NCBI RefSeq assembly: GCF_000711875.1
Contig: NZ_JONM01000008.1
Span: forward strand, 1 to 64,000
Length of the DNA stretch: 64,000 nt
Reading direction: 5' to 3'
From: Andreprevotia chitinilytica DSM 18519
GTDB lineage: Bacteria > Pseudomonadota > Gammaproteobacteria > Burkholderiales > Chitinibacteraceae
Shown in pieces: positions 15,515 through 24,449 of this stretch. Under the pieces are notes generated by a model, which saw only the letters and a program-made list of their open reading frames with translations, was not told the origin of the DNA and did not search any database. How positions within the stretch are numbered: the stretch's first letter is position 1; every line of letters starts with the position of its first letter. The position numbers and the translations under genes are program-made.

Positions 15515-16031
15515 GTTGACGTACCCGGCGGCGAATCAGCCATTCAATGCCAAACATCGTTCCGATCAGCAGGTAGGCAATCAGGCCGTTGTACAGCGCC
15601 CAGATTTTGGGCGGGGCAAAGACGGTGGCGAGCGCGATCAGGCCGTTGGCGGTGAAGAACACGCACCAGGCTTGGGTGACTTTGCGGGTGTAACGCACGC
15701 CGGATTCCGGCAAATCCGGCTCGCGCAGGCGCGCCAACCGTTCGATCACGGTTTGTGGCGCATGCAGGCTGGCAGCAAAGACGGCAAGCAAGCCGGCATT
15801 GACCAGCACCGGGTAAAGCTTGACCGGCAAATCCGAGCGCGCGATCAGGGCGGCTGCGCCGAGCAGTAGCGCAATCGGCCCGATCCAGCCGGCGCCGGGC
15901 AGCGCATGGCGTTTGTGCCAGGCAAGCGGCAGCAAGGCGAGTCCGGCTAGCCAGAATGGCCAGCCAAGCCAGTGGAACAACCAGAACAACAGCGGAAAAA
16001 CGAGCCCGATCAGGCCGGAAAGCCAAGACAT
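15507..16031 (-). CDS. Small membrane protein of the aryl polyene cluster (COG4648/ApeG-like)
   Basis: A 174-residue integral membrane protein with about five hydrophobic segments ('LIGLVFPLLFWLFHWLGWPF', 'IGPIALLLGAAALIA', 'LYPVLVNAGLLAVFAASL', 'WCVFFTANGLIALATVF', 'LIAYLLIGTMFGIEWLI'). Between them is the soluble loop 'TVIERLARLREPDLPESGVRYTRKVTQAWC', typical of this conserved family. Its role is unknown; position between the ACP and ligase suggests a membrane platform for assembly. It starts 18 bases after the ACP stop. Confidence 0.75.
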   Translation of the reverse strand: MSWLSGLIGLVFPLLFWLFHWLGWPFWLAGLALLPLAWHKRHALPGAGWIGPIALLLGAAALIARSDLPVKLYPVLVNAGLLAVFAASLHAPQTVIERLARLREPDLPESGVRYTRKVTQAWCVFFTANGLIALATVFAPPKIWALYNGLIAYLLIGTMFGIEWLIRRRVRQHA

Positions 16032-16049
16032 GCGTGTACAGATGGCCTG

Positions 16050-16322
16050 TTATTTGGTGCGATTGGCGCTGACGAAGGCGACCAGCGTCGCCACCGAGGC
16101 GAAGTGTTGTCGTGTTTCGGCTGAATCGGCAGACAGGCTCAGCCCGTAGCGTTTCTGTAGTGCCACGCCAAGTTCCAGCGCGTCGATGGAGTCCAGGCCC
16201 AGACCCTCAACAAACAACGGTGCATCGGTCTCAATATCTGCCGGTGTAACGTGCTCAAGATTCAGGCTATCGATGATCAGGGTCTTGATTTCATCGACCA
16301 AGGGATTGAGCGGGGGTGTCAT
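16050..16322 (-). CDS. Acyl carrier protein of the aryl polyene cluster
   Basis: A 90-residue ACP. The phosphopantetheine attachment serine is Ser45 in 'GLGLDSIDALELGVALQKRY', and the acidic helices flanking it fit the family. It would carry the aryl starter and the growing polyene. A GGAAG ribosome site precedes the ATG. Related clusters usually encode two ACPs; only this one is found here. Confidence 0.92.
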   Translation of the reverse strand: MTPPLNPLVDEIKTLIIDSLNLEHVTPADIETDAPLFVEGLGLDSIDALELGVALQKRYGLSLSADSAETRQHFASVATLVAFVSANRTK

Positions 16323-16348
16323 GCGTCTTGCTTCCTTGCCTGAGTGTT

Positions 16349-17107
16349 CTAATTGCCAGCGTAAACGGCGGGGTGGATGAATGGGGTGGATTCATTGCGT
16401 ACGAGCTGCCAGCCGTCGCTTAATGCCTGCGTTGTGGCGGTGCCGAGCATGAAACGCAGCAGTGCCAGCCCAGGTTCATTGTTGTCGAGGTGCACGCCTG
16501 CCTGGGTTTGCAGCGAGAAGTCGTCGCCACGCATCAACGCCAGTACGCATGAATAGGGTGCGGCATCGGCGCTGGAATTGGCGGCGGCAAAGTCGGCGTA
16601 AATCTCGGGTAGCGGGGCATCGCACAGTATTAACCGGACACTATTCGCACCATCTGCCAGCAGCCCGAGCGCTTCGACGATGCCCGCCAAGGCGCTGTCG
16701 CGACCGGCAGCAATCGCGGTGACGTTGACGACTTGTTTGCTGGCAATGGTGAACAAGCCGGCTGTCGCGTTGTGGACTGCCATGCTGAACGATTGCGGCG
16801 ATACCTCGCCACTGCTGGCCAGCGACTGCAGCAGTTCGACCGAACGCGGCACTTCGCCATGCCGGGAAGCAAACACGATCGGGCTGGTGTCGTCGGGGAG
16901 TGCGTACAGCGATTCAAGCGCGATGCGGCCGAACCGCTGCGCGCGCCGCCGCAGCATGGGGGGCATGGCTGCTACGGCAGGTTCGCCGTCGACACCAATC
17001 TGCCGCTCGCCGCGTGCCCACGCCAGCCAGCTTTCGGCATCCGGCAATCCCGGAGCCCAAGCCGCCCAGTTTTTCAGGCGAAAACAATGCGCGGTGGAGG
17101 AGGTCAT
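16349..17107 (-). CDS. Ketosynthase-like chain length factor (ketoacyl-synt_2, ApeC-like)
   Basis: About 252 residues from the ATG at 17107 (an upstream TTG at 17143 is also open). It matches the short ketosynthase N-terminal-like family with 'WAAWAPGLPDAESWLAWARG', 'IVFASRHGEVPRSVELLQSLA', 'SPQSFSMAVHNATAGLFTIA'. The cysteine nucleophile of a true ketosynthase is absent, as expected of a chain-length factor that pairs with the full ketosynthase at 3868-5052. First gene of the operon. Confidence 0.82.
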   Translation of the reverse strand: MTSSTAHCFRLKNWAAWAPGLPDAESWLAWARGERQIGVDGEPAVAAMPPMLRRRAQRFGRIALESLYALPDDTSPIVFASRHGEVPRSVELLQSLASSGEVSPQSFSMAVHNATAGLFTIASKQVVNVTAIAAGRDSALAGIVEALGLLADGANSVRLILCDAPLPEIYADFAAANSSADAAPYSCVLALMRGDDFSLQTQAGVHLDNNEPGLALLRFMLGTATTQALSDGWQLVRNESTPFIHPAVYAGN

Positions 17108-17217
17108 CTCGGCAAATCTTGGTAATGGCGTGCAACGGCGCAAGGTGATGCGCTGTTGCGGCAGCCGAAAAAAATAGCCGGAAATGATGCCGGAGCAGGG
17201 GAACTATTTCAATGCAG

Positions 17218-17247
17218 TGATAACCCTTGGTAGGCGATGGGTGTCAA
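17218..17247 (-). promoter_or_regulatory. Candidate promoter of the aryl polyene operon
   Basis: On the minus strand TTGACA (17247-17242) and TTATCA (17223-17218) are separated by 18 bases, about 110 bases before the first gene. The -35 is perfect and the -10 moderate. The site lies downstream of the def stop, where a new transcript is needed. Confidence 0.4.
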
Positions 17248-17270
17248 TAGGTCAATGCCGGGTACTGCAT

Positions 17271-17807
17271 TCAATCGTCACCACGATCCTGCAAGTCTGG
17301 AAACAGCACCTCGTTGTACCCAAAGCGGGTCAGATCGCGAATCCGCCTGGGGTAGAGAACGCCCCACAGGTGATCGCATTCGTGTTGCACCACGCGGGCG
17401 TGAAAGCCGGATACCGTCCGGTCGATCACGTTGCCGTGGGCGTCGAAGCCTTGGTAGCGCAACTGGGTATGGCGCGGCACTTCGCCCCGCAGGCCGGGCA
17501 CGGACAGGCAGCCTTCCCAGCCCAGTTCTTCCTCATCAGTCAACGCGGTAAGCACCGGGTTGATCAGCACCGTTTCCGGCACGGCCTCGGCAGCCGGGTA
17601 ACGCGGGTTCTGCTGGAAGCCGAAGATCACCACCTGCAGGCTCACACCGATCTGCGGTGCGGCAATGCCGACACCGTTGTAGGCGTGCATGGTCTCGAAC
17701 AGATCGGCGACCAGTTCATGCAGCTCTGGCGTATCGAACGCGGCGACCGGTTCAGCCTGCAGCAGCAGGATCGGATCGCCCATTTTCAGTACGGTGCGGA
17801 CAGTCAT
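17271..17807 (-). CDS. def: Peptide deformylase
   Basis: A 178-residue metalloenzyme that removes the N-formyl group from new proteins. All three family motifs are present: '[10 protein letters not shown]' (about 45-54), 'EGCLSVPG' with the metal-binding Cys, and 'HECDHLWG' with the two metal-binding His and the catalytic Glu-like position. In many bacteria a def copy sits beside fmt; here it stands alone, so it may be a second copy such as a stress or secondary deformylase. Confidence 0.9.
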   Translation of the reverse strand: MTVRTVLKMGDPILLLQAEPVAAFDTPELHELVADLFETMHAYNGVGIAAPQIGVSLQVVIFGFQQNPRYPAAEAVPETVLINPVLTALTDEEELGWEGCLSVPGLRGEVPRHTQLRYQGFDAHGNVIDRTVSGFHARVVQHECDHLWGVLYPRRIRDLTRFGYNEVLFPDLQDRGDD

Positions 17808-18010
17808 TGCGGCTCTTTGATGGATGAATGGTGGGGAGTGCCGGGAAGTATATCGTCAGCAGAATGCTGCTTTCATAACCGTTTTTTGCGGTCATAGATC
17901 AGGTGGACGGGTAGGGCGGGTTGTAGTGAACGATATCGGCAACTCCCGCAATGTCGCCGCGCTATGGTTAAATTCGCCATCCAACGCTGGACCCGGTCCG
18001 AGAAACGATC

Positions 18011-18886
18011 ATGCAAAGCTTGTTCAAGACGATTGCGCTGGTGGCCCGCCACAATTCGCCTGCCATCGGCGAACCGTTGAAGCAACTGGCCGCCGCGCTG
18101 GAAGGCTGCGGCATCAAGGTGTTGATAGAAGCGTCGGCAGCGGCCGAACACGGTATCGAAAACCACACCACCGTCGCCCGTGAGTTGATCGGCAATCAAG
18201 CCGATCTGGCGATCGTGATGGGCGGCGATGGCACGATGCTGGGGGTGGCGCGGATGCTGGCGCCGCACCAGATTCCGCTGATCGGTATCAATCAGGGCCG
18301 GCTCGGCTTCATGACCGATATCTCGCTGGATGACATGGAGCGCGTGGTCAAGGAAATGCTCTGCGGTGCATTCGTGCCAGAAGAACGCATCTTGCTTGAA
18401 ACGGTGATCCGGCGCGGCGAAGAGGAATACGGCCCGGCGCTGGCGTTCAACGATGTGGTATTCAGCCGCGGCTCGGCCGGCTCGATGATCGAGTTCGAAA
18501 TCTTCATCGACGGCCAATTCGTTTACAGCCAACGCTCGGACGGTCTGATCGTCTCCACGCCCACCGGCTCGACCGCTTATTCGCTGGCATCTGGCGGCCC
18601 GATCTTGCATCCAAGTTTGCCGGCTTTGGCGCTGGTGCCAATTTGCCCGCAATCGCTGTCGAACCGGCCAATTGTGGTCAACGATACGTCTGAAGTTGAA
18701 TTTCTGTTGACCCGTTCCAGCGATTCGCGTGTTTATTTCGACAATCAATCCGATTACGAATTGAAGGAAATGGATCGGGTATTGATTCGCCGTTATCGCA
18801 ATACGCTGCGGATTCTGCATCCGGTTGGATATAACTATTACGACATGCTCCGGGCGAAGTTGCATTGGGGGCAGAAACTGCTTTGA
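18011..18886 (+). CDS. nadK: NAD kinase
   Basis: A 291-residue enzyme that makes NADP from NAD and ATP. Motif 'GGDGTMLG' (71-78) is the nucleotide-binding loop; 'GINQGRLGFMTDI' and 'TPTGSTAYSLASGGPI' are the conserved NAD-binding segments. The next gene, recN, starts ten bases after the stop, a common nadK-recN arrangement. Confidence 0.95.
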   Translation: MQSLFKTIALVARHNSPAIGEPLKQLAAALEGCGIKVLIEASAAAEHGIENHTTVARELIGNQADLAIVMGGDGTMLGVARMLAPHQIPLIGINQGRLGFMTDISLDDMERVVKEMLCGAFVPEERILLETVIRRGEEEYGPALAFNDVVFSRGSAGSMIEFEIFIDGQFVYSQRSDGLIVSTPTGSTAYSLASGGPILHPSLPALALVPICPQSLSNRPIVVNDTSEVEFLLTRSSDSRVYFDNQSDYELKEMDRVLIRRYRNTLRILHPVGYNYYDMLRAKLHWGQKLL

Positions 18887-18896
18887 AGATCAGCCT

Positions 18897-20552
18897 ATGT
18901 TGATTTCCCTCCGCTTAAAAAATTTCGTCATCGTCGATGAACTCGAACTTGATTTCACCTCCGGTTTGACCGTGCTTACCGGCGAGACCGGTGCCGGTAA
19001 ATCCATCGTGCTGGATGCGCTCGGTCTGTTGCTGGGTGACCGGGCCGATGCCGGCATGCTCCGGCATGGTACGGATCGGGCTGAGCTGGCGGCAGGGTTT
19101 GATCTGGATGGAACCCCAGCCGCTGGTGAGTGGCTGGCTGAAAACGACATGACCGGCGACGAGGCGGATCGCTTATTGCTGCGTCGTACGCTCGATAGCG
19201 CGGGTAAGACCAAGGCGTTCATCAATGGCGCGCCAGCGACCTTGGCGCAGTTGAAAACATTGGGCGAGATGCTGGTTGATATCCACGGCCAGCATGCGCA
19301 TCAATTGCTGCTGCGGCCGGATACGCAACGCGAGGTGCTGGATGGCTATGCCGCAGCCGGGCAACTCGCTGGCGATGTGGCGGCAGCCTTCCGCCACTGG
19401 CATCAACTCGCCGAGCAACTGGACGACTCCCGCCGTAACGCCGCTGCGTTCGATGCCGAGCGCGAGCGCCTGCAGTGGCAAATCGACGAGGTCGCGGCAC
19501 TGAGTCTGGCCGAATCCGAGTGGGAAGAACTGCAGGCTGAGCACAAGCGCCTGCATCACGCTGCCAGCCTGATCGAGGGCGTGCAGATGGCGATCGGCGT
19601 GCTCGCGGACGGAGACGAGAACTGCCAGGGCTGGTTGTCGCAAGCGCAGCATCGCGTGGGTGAATTGGCCGGCTACGATGTGGCGCTGGATGAGTCGCTC
19701 GAACTGTTGGCGGGGGTCGATGCGCAGTTGACCGAAGCGGTGAATGCCTTGCGCCGCTATGCCGATCATTTGGAGCTGGACCCGGCCCGTTTGCAGGATG
19801 TCGAGACGCGGATGGATGCCGTGTGGCGCATTGCCCGCAAGTATCGGGTCGAGCCGGAGCAGCTGGTCGCTGAATTGACCGCATGGCAATTCCGGCTGGC
19901 CGAACTGGGTGGCAGCGAAGGGCTGCGCAAGCTGGAGCAGGCTGTGGTTGCCGCCGAAGCCAGTTATCGCAAACAGGCCGGAGCGCTGTCCAAAGCCCGC
20001 CGCCGCGCCGCGCCCGAGCTGGCTGCGGCGGTGACGCGAGAAATGAAGCCGCTGGCCTTGGCCGATTCGAAGCTGGAGATCGTGCTGGAAGCGTGTGAGC
20101 CGTCTGCGCATGGATTGGAAGGCGTCGATTTCCGCGTGGCACATGGCGAGGCACCGGCGCGCGCCTTGGGCAAAATTGTGTCGGGTGGTGAGTTGTCCCG
20201 GATCAGTCTGGCGCTGCAGGTGATCGTCTCCAGCCGTGCAGGTGTTGCGACGCTGGTGTTCGATGAAGTGGATGTCGGCATCGGGGGCCGCGTGGCGGAG
20301 ATCGTCGGCCGTCTGCTGGCGCAGTTGGGTGATGCTCGCCAAGTGCTGTGCATTACCCACTTGCCACAAGTGGCGGCGCAAGGTCGCCAGCATCTGCAGG
20401 TGAGCAAGGCCAAGACCGGCTCCGGCATCATCAGCGCAGTGCGCAGCCTGAGCATCGAAGAGCGCATTGATGAGATTGCCCGCATGCTGGGCGGGGTCGA
20501 TATCACCGAAACGACCCGCAAGCATGCGGCGGAGTTGCTTGGGTATGTTTGA
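18897..20552 (+). CDS. recN: DNA repair protein RecN
   Basis: A 551-residue SMC-like ATPase for double-strand break repair. The Walker A motif 'GETGAGKS' lies near residues 29-36, the middle (about 150-360) is a long coiled coil, and the C-terminus carries the ABC signature 'VSGGELSRISLALQ' and Walker B 'LVFDEVDVGIGG'. I start it at the ATG at 18897 (protein 'MLISLRLKNFVIVDELEL'), the usual RecN N-terminus; the longer frame from 18825 overlaps nadK. It is probably translated from the nadK transcript. Confidence 0.95.
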   Translation: MLISLRLKNFVIVDELELDFTSGLTVLTGETGAGKSIVLDALGLLLGDRADAGMLRHGTDRAELAAGFDLDGTPAAGEWLAENDMTGDEADRLLLRRTLDSAGKTKAFINGAPATLAQLKTLGEMLVDIHGQHAHQLLLRPDTQREVLDGYAAAGQLAGDVAAAFRHWHQLAEQLDDSRRNAAAFDAERERLQWQIDEVAALSLAESEWEELQAEHKRLHHAASLIEGVQMAIGVLADGDENCQGWLSQAQHRVGELAGYDVALDESLELLAGVDAQLTEAVNALRRYADHLELDPARLQDVETRMDAVWRIARKYRVEPEQLVAELTAWQFRLAELGGSEGLRKLEQAVVAAEASYRKQAGALSKARRRAAPELAAAVTREMKPLALADSKLEIVLEACEPSAHGLEGVDFRVAHGEAPARALGKIVSGGELSRISLALQVIVSSRAGVATLVFDEVDVGIGGRVAEIVGRLLAQLGDARQVLCITHLPQVAAQGRQHLQVSKAKTGSGIISAVRSLSIEERIDEIARMLGGVDITETTRKHAAELLGYV

Positions 20553-20569
20553 GCAAAGGCATTTTGACT

Positions 20570-20730
20570 CTGCTCAAAGTCTATCCCGGCAACGTATTGG
20601 TTGCCGTTCCCCCCTTTTTGAAGGGGGGCCAGGGGGGATTTCTGCGGCATCTCAACTCGCAATGACGTCGAAATCCCCCTCCATCCCCCTTCATAAAGGG
20701 GGAGGCCAAAGGCTGCCGCGCTTTGAACAG
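20570..20730. repeat. Composite palindromic repeat (family A) with terminal inverted repeats
   Basis: The outer ends are CTGCTCAAAG (20570-20579) and CTTTGAACAG (20721-20730), inverted with one mismatch. Inside the left end is a small hairpin GGCAACG...GTTGCC, then the core (20609-20702) made of two C-tract/G-tract palindromes around a conserved centre. The unit at 54978-55087 has the same outer ends, the same small hairpin and one of the palindromes. It fills the recN-tadA gap and reaches to within 32 bases of the tadA start. Confidence 0.8.
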
Positions 20731-20749
20731 GTGATTAGCGAGATTTTAA

Positions 20750-21271
<522 letters not shown>

Positions 21272-21298
21272 TTTTCCTCACACTCCGTAGGGCGGTGC

Positions 21299-21350
21299 TT
21301 GGCGTATGCCAATGAAGTAGTACACTAGCCGCGCGAGGCACTTATAAGTG
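21299..21350 (+). promoter_or_regulatory. Candidate chitinase promoter with two perfect palindromes
   Basis: TTGGCG (21299-21304) and TACACT (21321-21326) are spaced 16 bases apart and could be -35 and -10 elements. The -35 lies inside the perfect palindrome TTGGCGTATGCCAA (21299-21312). A second perfect palindrome, CACTTATAAGTG (21339-21350), follows just downstream of the expected transcription start. Both could be repressor sites; neither is matched here to a known regulator. Confidence 0.42.
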
Positions 21351-21379
21351 TTTTCACCTAGGGATAAGGAGAACAAGCA

Positions 21380-23161
21380 ATGAGGAAGCTGCTGTTGCCG
21401 CTGATGTTGGTCGCGGCCGGGTTTACGGCTGGCGCACGCGCTGAAAGCGTTGTGTTCCAGGACAATTTCGATAAAGACCTTGGCTCGTGGGTGGGGCAAG
21501 GCGGCGATGGCTCAGTGCCGATGCACGTCAGCATCGTCGACGACCCGCTCGTTCCAGGTACAAAGGCGGCGCGGTTCGATCAGCCGGTGAATAGCGGCGA
21601 TATCTTCACCAAACAGACTTTCCCGGCCGGCAAATACAAGATTGCATTCGATTACCTCGGTACGTGTTCATTCAATTGCGGCGGTACGCTGGGGATTCAT
21701 ATTGGCTATCCCGGCAATAAAGAATACTGGATTGCCGGTACGGCTAATTCCGGTTTCCCGAATCGACTGTCCGACAATGGCAAGTGGAATCACTATGAAT
21801 TCGAATTCACCGGCAAATTCGATTTCCATGTGACGTGGGAACAATGGGATAGCGCCAAGGGCAAGGGCAAGGACGTTTACCTCAAGAATCTGGTCCTGAC
21901 CAGTTTGGGTGGTAGCGCACCGGCTGCAGCAGCTGCGAAGGTCACCCCGGTGACTGGCGGTGCTCCTGCGCCGCAAACCCCGCAATCGGTGATGTATTTC
22001 ACCGCTTGGGGCAAGGGCCATGGCTTCTGGGTGAAGAATCTCGACACCAGCGGTGCCGCCAAGAAAATCACCGTGCTTGAATACGCATTCGGCAATGTAG
22101 ATGGCAAGAAATGCGTCGTCGGCGTGGATAAGGCCGGCGTAGGCGCAGCAGCGGACGACTATTGGGACCCGATCCCGACCGCCAATACGCTCGATGGTCA
22201 GGCAGACAAGGGCGATAACGGTCTATATGGCCATTGGAACCAGCTCAAGCAGCTGAAGAAGAAATACCCGAACCTCAAGGTCGTGATCAGCCTGGGTGGT
22301 TGGACCTGGTCCAAGTATTTCTCTGATGCTGCTTTGCCGGCCAATCGCGAAGCCTTCGTCAAATCGTGCGTCGAGGCCTACATCAAGGGCAATGTGCCGA
22401 ACAAAAATGGCAAGGTCATCGATGGCTTGGCCGCTGGCGTGTTCGACGGCTTCGATATCGACTGGGAATACCCGGCCGCACCGGGTAACGACGGCAATAT
22501 CGTCCGCCCGGAAGATACCCAGAACTACACCGCGCTACTGGCCGAGTTCCGCAAACAGCTCGATGCCGTCAAGCCGGGTTACCTGCTGACCATCGCTGCA
22601 CCGGCCCCGTCGTCCAAGACGGATCTGATCGAGCTGGACAAGATTCCCTTGTCGCTCAACTGGATCAACCTGATGACGTACGACTTCTCCGGCCCGTGGG
22701 ACAAGTTGGCTGCGCCGCACTCCACGCTGTACGGTGGCCCGAAAGACCGCGTTTCCATCGATGCATCGGTGAAGGAATACCTGAGCCGTGGCGTGCCATC
22801 GCAGAAGATCGTGCTGGGCGTGCCGTTCTACGGCTATGGCTGGATTTTGAACAGCACCGACGGCAACGGCCTGTATCAGACCGCCAAGTCGTCCGCCAAG
22901 GGCACTTATGAAACGGGCACCGCCAGCTACGCCGATGTGAAGGCCAAGCCGGGCAAGGTGTTCCGCGATGAGAAAACCCGCGCCGTGTGGAAGCTCGATG
23001 GCAATGAAATCTGGGTTTACGACGACGTACAGCTGATCAAGGACAAGATCGATTTCGTGAAGAAGCAGAAACTGGGCGGCATCATGGCCTGGGAATTGTC
23101 GGGCGATACGCCGGATAGCGAACTGGTTTCCACGATTTACGACAACCTGATCAAGCAGTAA
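21380..23161 (+). CDS. Secreted GH18 chitinase
   Basis: A 593-residue exported enzyme. The signal peptide is residues 1-22 (ending 'ARA'). Residues about 25-175 form a beta-rich carbohydrate-binding-like domain ('VVFQDNFDKDLGSWVGQGGDG'-type start split by short linkers), then an Ala/Pro-rich linker at about 178-203. The GH18 catalytic domain follows, with 'VVISLGGWTWS' and 'DGFDIDWEYP' (catalytic Glu363), and 'MTYDFSGPWD'. It would hydrolyse chitin outside the cell. A strong ribosome site (AAGGAGAA) precedes the ATG. A terminator follows. Confidence 0.93.
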   Translation: MRKLLLPLMLVAAGFTAGARAESVVFQDNFDKDLGSWVGQGGDGSVPMHVSIVDDPLVPGTKAARFDQPVNSGDIFTKQTFPAGKYKIAFDYLGTCSFNCGGTLGIHIGYPGNKEYWIAGTANSGFPNRLSDNGKWNHYEFEFTGKFDFHVTWEQWDSAKGKGKDVYLKNLVLTSLGGSAPAAAAAKVTPVTGGAPAPQTPQSVMYFTAWGKGHGFWVKNLDTSGAAKKITVLEYAFGNVDGKKCVVGVDKAGVGAAADDYWDPIPTANTLDGQADKGDNGLYGHWNQLKQLKKKYPNLKVVISLGGWTWSKYFSDAALPANREAFVKSCVEAYIKGNVPNKNGKVIDGLAAGVFDGFDIDWEYPAAPGNDGNIVRPEDTQNYTALLAEFRKQLDAVKPGYLLTIAAPAPSSKTDLIELDKIPLSLNWINLMTYDFSGPWDKLAAPHSTLYGGPKDRVSIDASVKEYLSRGVPSQKIVLGVPFYGYGWILNSTDGNGLYQTAKSSAKGTYETGTASYADVKAKPGKVFRDEKTRAVWKLDGNEIWVYDDVQLIKDKIDFVKKQKLGGIMAWELSGDTPDSELVSTIYDNLIKQ

Positions 23162-23191
23162 TGATCACGCGGTAAACAGCCGTAGCAGTAG

Positions 23192-23222
23192 ACAAAACGG
23201 GGCGCTGGTCGCCCCGTTTTGT
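23192..23222 (+). terminator. Rho-independent terminator after the chitinase gene
   Basis: The hairpin has stem ACAAAACGGGGCG and its complement CGCCCCGTTTTGT with a five-base loop, followed by a T-rich tract, 30 bases after the chitinase stop. It lies just ahead of the L,D-transpeptidase gene. Confidence 0.9.
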
Positions 23223-23279
23223 TTGGCCGCGCCGAAGCGCTGGTTTGAAACGGCAGGGCCGGAATGGCAAGATAAAACG

Positions 23280-24200
23280 ATGAAATCTTCCCGCAATCGC
23301 ATCGAAGTCGATATTCCTCAGCAACGCCTGCGCCTGTTCAATGCGGCGGGCGAACTGCAGCGCGAATACACGGTATCCACTGCCAGGAATGGCGTTGGCG
23401 AATTGTCCGGCAGCTACCAGACGCCCCGTGGCCGGCATGTGATCCGCGCCAAGATCGGGGCCGGCATGCCGCTCAACGCGGTATTTCGTGGCCGCCGGCC
23501 GACCGGTGAAGTGCATACGCCCGAGCTGGCTGCCGCCAACCCGGATCGAGACTGGATTCTCACCCGTATTCTGTGGCTGAGCGGCATGCAGCCAGGGTTC
23601 AACCGGCTGGGCGGCGTGGATTCGATGCATCGCTATATCTACATCCACGGCACACCCGATTCGGAACCAATGGGCGAGCCGGCCTCGCATGGCTGCATCC
23701 GCATGCGCAACGCCGATGTGGCGGCGTTGTTCGAGCTGGTCGATGCCGGGACCGAGGTGCGGATTCTTGCTCCGACAACGAACGCGGTGTGCTACCCGGT
23801 CGGGACGAAGGTAGCCGATGCGCTGGCGGCAAGGCTGCAGCCACCGACTGGCGTTACACCCCATAGTCCGGTGCCTTGCATCGCTCCCCCGGCCTTGGCG
23901 ATGTTCGATCATGCGGGTGAGGTGCTAGCACTGGGGCGACTGGTTCCGGGCGGGAATGCTGAACTGCATGGGCGGCCGAACAACGGGTTGCCGGTGCCGC
24001 TATTGCGCGCCTTGCAGCAGCAGGCGGGCGCTTTGGGGTGGTACAACCTGCGCGCGTTGGTCCCTGATTCGTGGCTCCAAGCTTGTCTGGATGCAGGCGG
24101 CGAGGTGGTGTCCGAACCGTTGCCATCTGGTGAATGGATGGGCGAGCGGGCGGTCCGCTGGCCATCCTTTGCACAAAAAACCATTGTCACGCCTGACTGA
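23280..24200 (+). CDS. L,D-transpeptidase (YkuD domain) with a C-terminal extension
   Basis: A 306-residue protein from the ATG at 23280. The YkuD domain fills about residues 5-160, with 'YIYIHGTPD' and 'ASHGCIRMRNADV' holding catalytic His and Cys139. Such enzymes make 3-3 cross-links or attach proteins to peptidoglycan. No signal peptide is evident, which is unusual for a periplasmic enzyme, and the start may be misjudged. Residues about 190-306 form an extension I do not recognise ('LGRLVPGGNAELHGRPNNGL'). Confidence 0.8.
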   Translation: MKSSRNRIEVDIPQQRLRLFNAAGELQREYTVSTARNGVGELSGSYQTPRGRHVIRAKIGAGMPLNAVFRGRRPTGEVHTPELAAANPDRDWILTRILWLSGMQPGFNRLGGVDSMHRYIYIHGTPDSEPMGEPASHGCIRMRNADVAALFELVDAGTEVRILAPTTNAVCYPVGTKVADALAARLQPPTGVTPHSPVPCIAPPALAMFDHAGEVLALGRLVPGGNAELHGRPNNGLPVPLLRALQQQAGALGWYNLRALVPDSWLQACLDAGGEVVSEPLPSGEWMGERAVRWPSFAQKTIVTPD

Positions 24201-24232
24201 TAGAACGCGTCGACCTGAAGCCGTTCGCGATC

Positions 24233-24247
24233 GATCCGGTACAATCC
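24233..24247 (+). promoter_or_regulatory. TACAAT-type promoter-like 15-mer, copy 1
   Basis: GATCCGGTACAATCC contains a good -10 hexamer (TACAAT). The identical 15-mer recurs at 25267-25281. Here it lies about 200 bases upstream of the solute-binding protein gene, in a 249-base interval (24201-24449) in which I see no gene. Confidence 0.35.
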
Positions 24248-24449
24248 GCCGCGCTTTTCGGCGTGCTTACCGCGTGCTGTCGTTGATTGCCGGCACCCAA
24301 ACCGTTCGTGCCGGTAGGCCGGCTGCTCCAGCTAATCTCTCCGCCATACCGCGCTTAAAAGCGCTATGAAACAAACATGCGCTGAGCATTTCGATGGTTG
24401 CGCATGGCCAGAGACAGTCAGCAGAGACGATGCAAATGAAGGATGAAGA

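Noticed and set aside
24260-24355. Possible tRNA-like sequence ending CCGCCA
   Set aside because: No T-loop GTTCGA, anticodon stem or cloverleaf can be drawn.
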